DNA of 64,000 bases from Acidobacteriota bacterium (GTDB lineage: Bacteria > Acidobacteriota > Terriglobia > UBA7540): assembly GCA_003165315.1 (NCBI GenBank), contig PLSX01000210.1:17617-81616 (forward strand), written 5' to 3'. Made by a program: the position numbers and the translations under genes. Positions 62,144-64,000 of this stretch are shown here, piece after piece. The notes beneath the pieces were generated by a model. It saw only the letters and a list, made by a program, of their open reading frames with translations. It made no database searches and was not told the DNA's origin. Each line of letters opens with the position of its first letter. The stretch's first letter is position 1.

Positions 62144-64000
62144 TCAATACCCTAGATTGGGATTATCGGTCGTGTGAAAATGTAATTGCACATCCAACCC
62201 GGTTGACAACGTGTTGAAAAGATTCACGCCCAGGTCCGTACCTATCGTGGCATGCCCATTTTGGCCAACAATACGGGTGGGAATTATACCCATTCCGCCC
62301 TCTAATGATGATTGCAAAAGCCCACCCAGTCTCTTGGATGCACCATTCCGGCCGGAGTCTGTCTGGGCTGTCAGGAAGTCTGGCGCGGAATTCTCAGGCG
62401 AAACTCGAACAGCCACAACCAGGGTGGCATCCACACTGGTGGCTTGATACTGATCCGCAAATGTCTCCCCCTGCCTTACCAGGTAGGTGTCTGAGCCATC
62501 TGCCACAATTGCTTGCACTTCCCCGTCCGCCGCCTCAACGGAGCCAAGCGTTTGGAAAATGAAGGTGGCAGGAGAAGCAACGGAGGAGGCGCCGTGCCCA
62601 TCATGGACTTGCTGGGTCATCGGAGTGACACTTGCTGTGACCTGGTCATCCTGAACTTGCTCGCTTGCCGGCGGGACGACTATGCTGAGTGATCCTGGGG
62701 CCGAATTCTTTACCACTGTAGACGTTTGATCTGGCAGATTCTCAGAAACTGCCACCGATGCGCTTGGCGCACAACCGGAGCAGCCCTCTGTCAAGGTCTG
62801 CGAGGCCACCTGTTGCACCGAAGGAGAAACGATATCCGGCAAGGATTGAGGAATTGTTACAGGAGCATTAGAATTCTCGGCAACGGGAACCAAGCCAGAG
62901 GGATTAACCTCATGCTCGTCCCCTGAGGGCATTGGCTGAAGCAAGGGTCCGGTCTGCGTAGAGGGTACCAACCGAACCGATTCCCCGTCTGCCACCACAG
63001 CCACGACTTTTCCGTCAGATTTCTGTATGTAACCTAAAGCATTCACAACACCTTTAGCTTCATCAACTTGAGGGTTTGAGTTTTCCATTCCATTGCTGGT
63101 CGCCACGTGAATTTGACCTGGCACCGAACCGGCTGGAGCTTCAAGTTGGGAGGCGCCCATCGGTGAATGCCATGGGGATACCTGACCGGAAGCATCCGCT
63201 GCAAGGACACCGTGAGCATTGGACTCATCGGACTTTGTTACCGTTCCGGGTTTGGCCATAGGAACCTGCAAAAGCGTCTCATCGATGGCACCGACCATTT
63301 CAGGAGTGATTTTGGTGACTCGGTACCGGCCTGAAATCTCATCACCCAAGTGAACGACCTTAATCTGGTTTTCTTGCAAAATAATTGCTTCCAACTGTCC
63401 GTCCGACTTTTCGACGTAGCCAACCGCCTTGAAAAGGGTCGGGGCAGGTTGTGCATCGTGCGATGCCGGTACCGCTGCTGGGGGGGGCACGACCCGTTGC
63501 GGTGGTGGAACCGCCCGTGGCGTAATTGGCACATCTGGACTTTTCTGCTGCAAGGGTGGAGTCGGAACTAAACTTGCACTTAAACTTAAATTTCTGCTTC
63601 CAACTTCTTGTCCTGAAATGATTTTCTGATGAGACTGAACGGCAGGATCCACCATGTGCGGCTGCGGCCAGGAGGGGAGATGAACCTTGGCAACCTCAGA
63701 GCTTACCGCATTGCGATGAGCATGGGAAACCGCCCTAGGCGGCGCCCCCGCGCGCGGAGTCAAGCGAGGCTCCAGAGGAATAATTCTAGCCGGGGCCGAT
63801 ACCGTCGCTGGCGGTGTCACCGTCAAAGGAAGCTGAACCCAAGGCGGGGTTAAGGCATGGTTATGCCGGAAATCACCGACTTCCGCCGGGCTATTCGCCC
63901 AGCGCCCGACTGAAAGCGGCCGAAACCGCAATATTGAATACAGGCAAATTCCGACAGTAACACCCAAACCGAAGCTCACGAGTTGTCGGGTCGTCTTCAC
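62144..64000 (-). CDS. GspC/PilP-like protein with three homology-region repeats (may be cut by edge)
   Basis: A frame from a GTG at the very window edge, 618 residues, so the true start may lie outside. Near the N-terminus is a membrane segment (LVSFGLGVTVGICLYSIL), then a long Pro/Ala-rich linker. Three copies of a domain-like motif follow: LFKAVGYVEKSDGQLEAIIL (about 189-248), VNALGYIQKSDGKVVAVVAD (318-346, short) and FQTLGSVEAADGEVQAIVAD (481-535). They resemble the single domain of the PilP-like protein at 52853. The stop overlaps the leader of the secretin gene, so both are co-transcribed. Confidence 0.65.
   Translation of the reverse strand: MKTTRQLVSFGLGVTVGICLYSILRFRPLSVGRWANSPAEVGDFRHNHALTPPWVQLPLTVTPPATVSAPARIIPLEPRLTPRAGAPPRAVSHAHRNAVSSEVAKVHLPSWPQPHMVDPAVQSHQKIISGQEVGSRNLSLSASLVPTPPLQQKSPDVPITPRAVPPPQRVVPPPAAVPASHDAQPAPTLFKAVGYVEKSDGQLEAIILQENQIKVVHLGDEISGRYRVTKITPEMVGAIDETLLQVPMAKPGTVTKSDESNAHGVLAADASGQVSPWHSPMGASQLEAPAGSVPGQIHVATSNGMENSNPQVDEAKGVVNALGYIQKSDGKVVAVVADGESVRLVPSTQTGPLLQPMPSGDEHEVNPSGLVPVAENSNAPVTIPQSLPDIVSPSVQQVASQTLTEGCSGCAPSASVAVSENLPDQTSTVVKNSAPGSLSIVVPPASEQVQDDQVTASVTPMTQQVHDGHGASSVASPATFIFQTLGSVEAADGEVQAIVADGSDTYLVRQGETFADQYQATSVDATLVVAVRVSPENSAPDFLTAQTDSGRNGASKRLGGLLQSSLEGGMGIIPTRIVGQNGHATIGTDLGVNLFNTLSTGLDVQLHFHTTDNPNLGY

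Noticed and set aside
1-64000. tRNA, rRNA or known riboswitch
   Set aside because: I looked in the larger intergenic stretches for cloverleaf or conserved core sequences and found none; a covariance-model search was not possible here.

Overview
The window is a chromosomal segment from a Gram-negative bacterium, most likely an Acidobacteriota member (inference). The evidence is kdsB (LPS/KDO), a secretin, two very large outer-membrane receptors with an N-terminal carboxypeptidase-regulatory-like domain, Ig/IPT-repeat lipoproteins, a hopanoid-type glycosyltransferase and a moderately high GC content. It includes the replication-origin neighbourhood: gyrB (cut by the left edge), dnaN and dnaA all read leftward, and from kdsB onward genes first read rightward. 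DnaA-box-like 9-mers lie on both sides of dnaA. I saw no rRNA or tRNA gene and no CRISPR array.

Layout: 1-3.6 kb gyrB-dnaN-dnaA. 4.1-8.5 kb kdsB, a DUF2252 protein, a cupin, an aldo/keto reductase and a small ORF coupled to a nucleotidyltransferase. 8.6-15.2 kb pentose (L-arabinose/L-ribulose) operon: araB, araD, two closely related sodium/solute symporters and a two-helix membrane protein between them. 15.2-21.5 kb, minus strand: U32-like TIM-barrel protein, hypoxanthine-DNA glycosylase, semialdehyde dehydrogenase, secreted S15-type hydrolase, SufS-like PLP enzyme. 21.6-25.6 kb: anchored hypothetical protein, radical SAM enzyme, HpnI-like glycosyltransferase and a pair of 4-helix SMR/EamA-type proteins. 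25.9-29.6 kb: Tat-exported protein, a serine hydrolase gene broken by a stop codon, a pectate-lyase-fold protein and a small zinc-finger-like protein.

29.6-32.7 kb is an accessory island made mostly of repeats: three diverged copies of a ~155-bp unit, REP-like hairpins, a perfect 64-bp palindrome and a 28-bp palindrome sharing a core, a frameshifted antitoxin-like gene, a REP-associated tyrosine transposase (RAYT) between two inverted 49-bp hairpin elements, and a VapBC pair.

32.7-51.5 kb is mainly cell-surface and secreted protein genes: GH78 rhamnosidase, two TonB-receptor-like proteins, a MEDS-domain protein, a three-gene operon (IPT lipoprotein, secreted protein, matrixin protease), an Lgt-family protein, a DtxR-type metalloregulator and an Ig-like lipoprotein. 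51.8-64 kb is a type IV pilus/type II secretion-like operon on the minus strand: GspC/PilP-like repeat protein, lipoprotein secretin with TPRs, two pseudopilins, PilC, PilB, PilM, PilN, PilO, PilP and a pseudopilin-like protein with Ser/Asn/Phe/Gly-rich tails.

A theme across the window is that junctions between co-transcribed genes carry foldback DNA: either GTAG-type REP hairpins or paired, inverted arrays of degenerate heptamers (octamer/nonamer units at one junction). The heptamer sequence differs from site to site while the 7-nt phase is kept.
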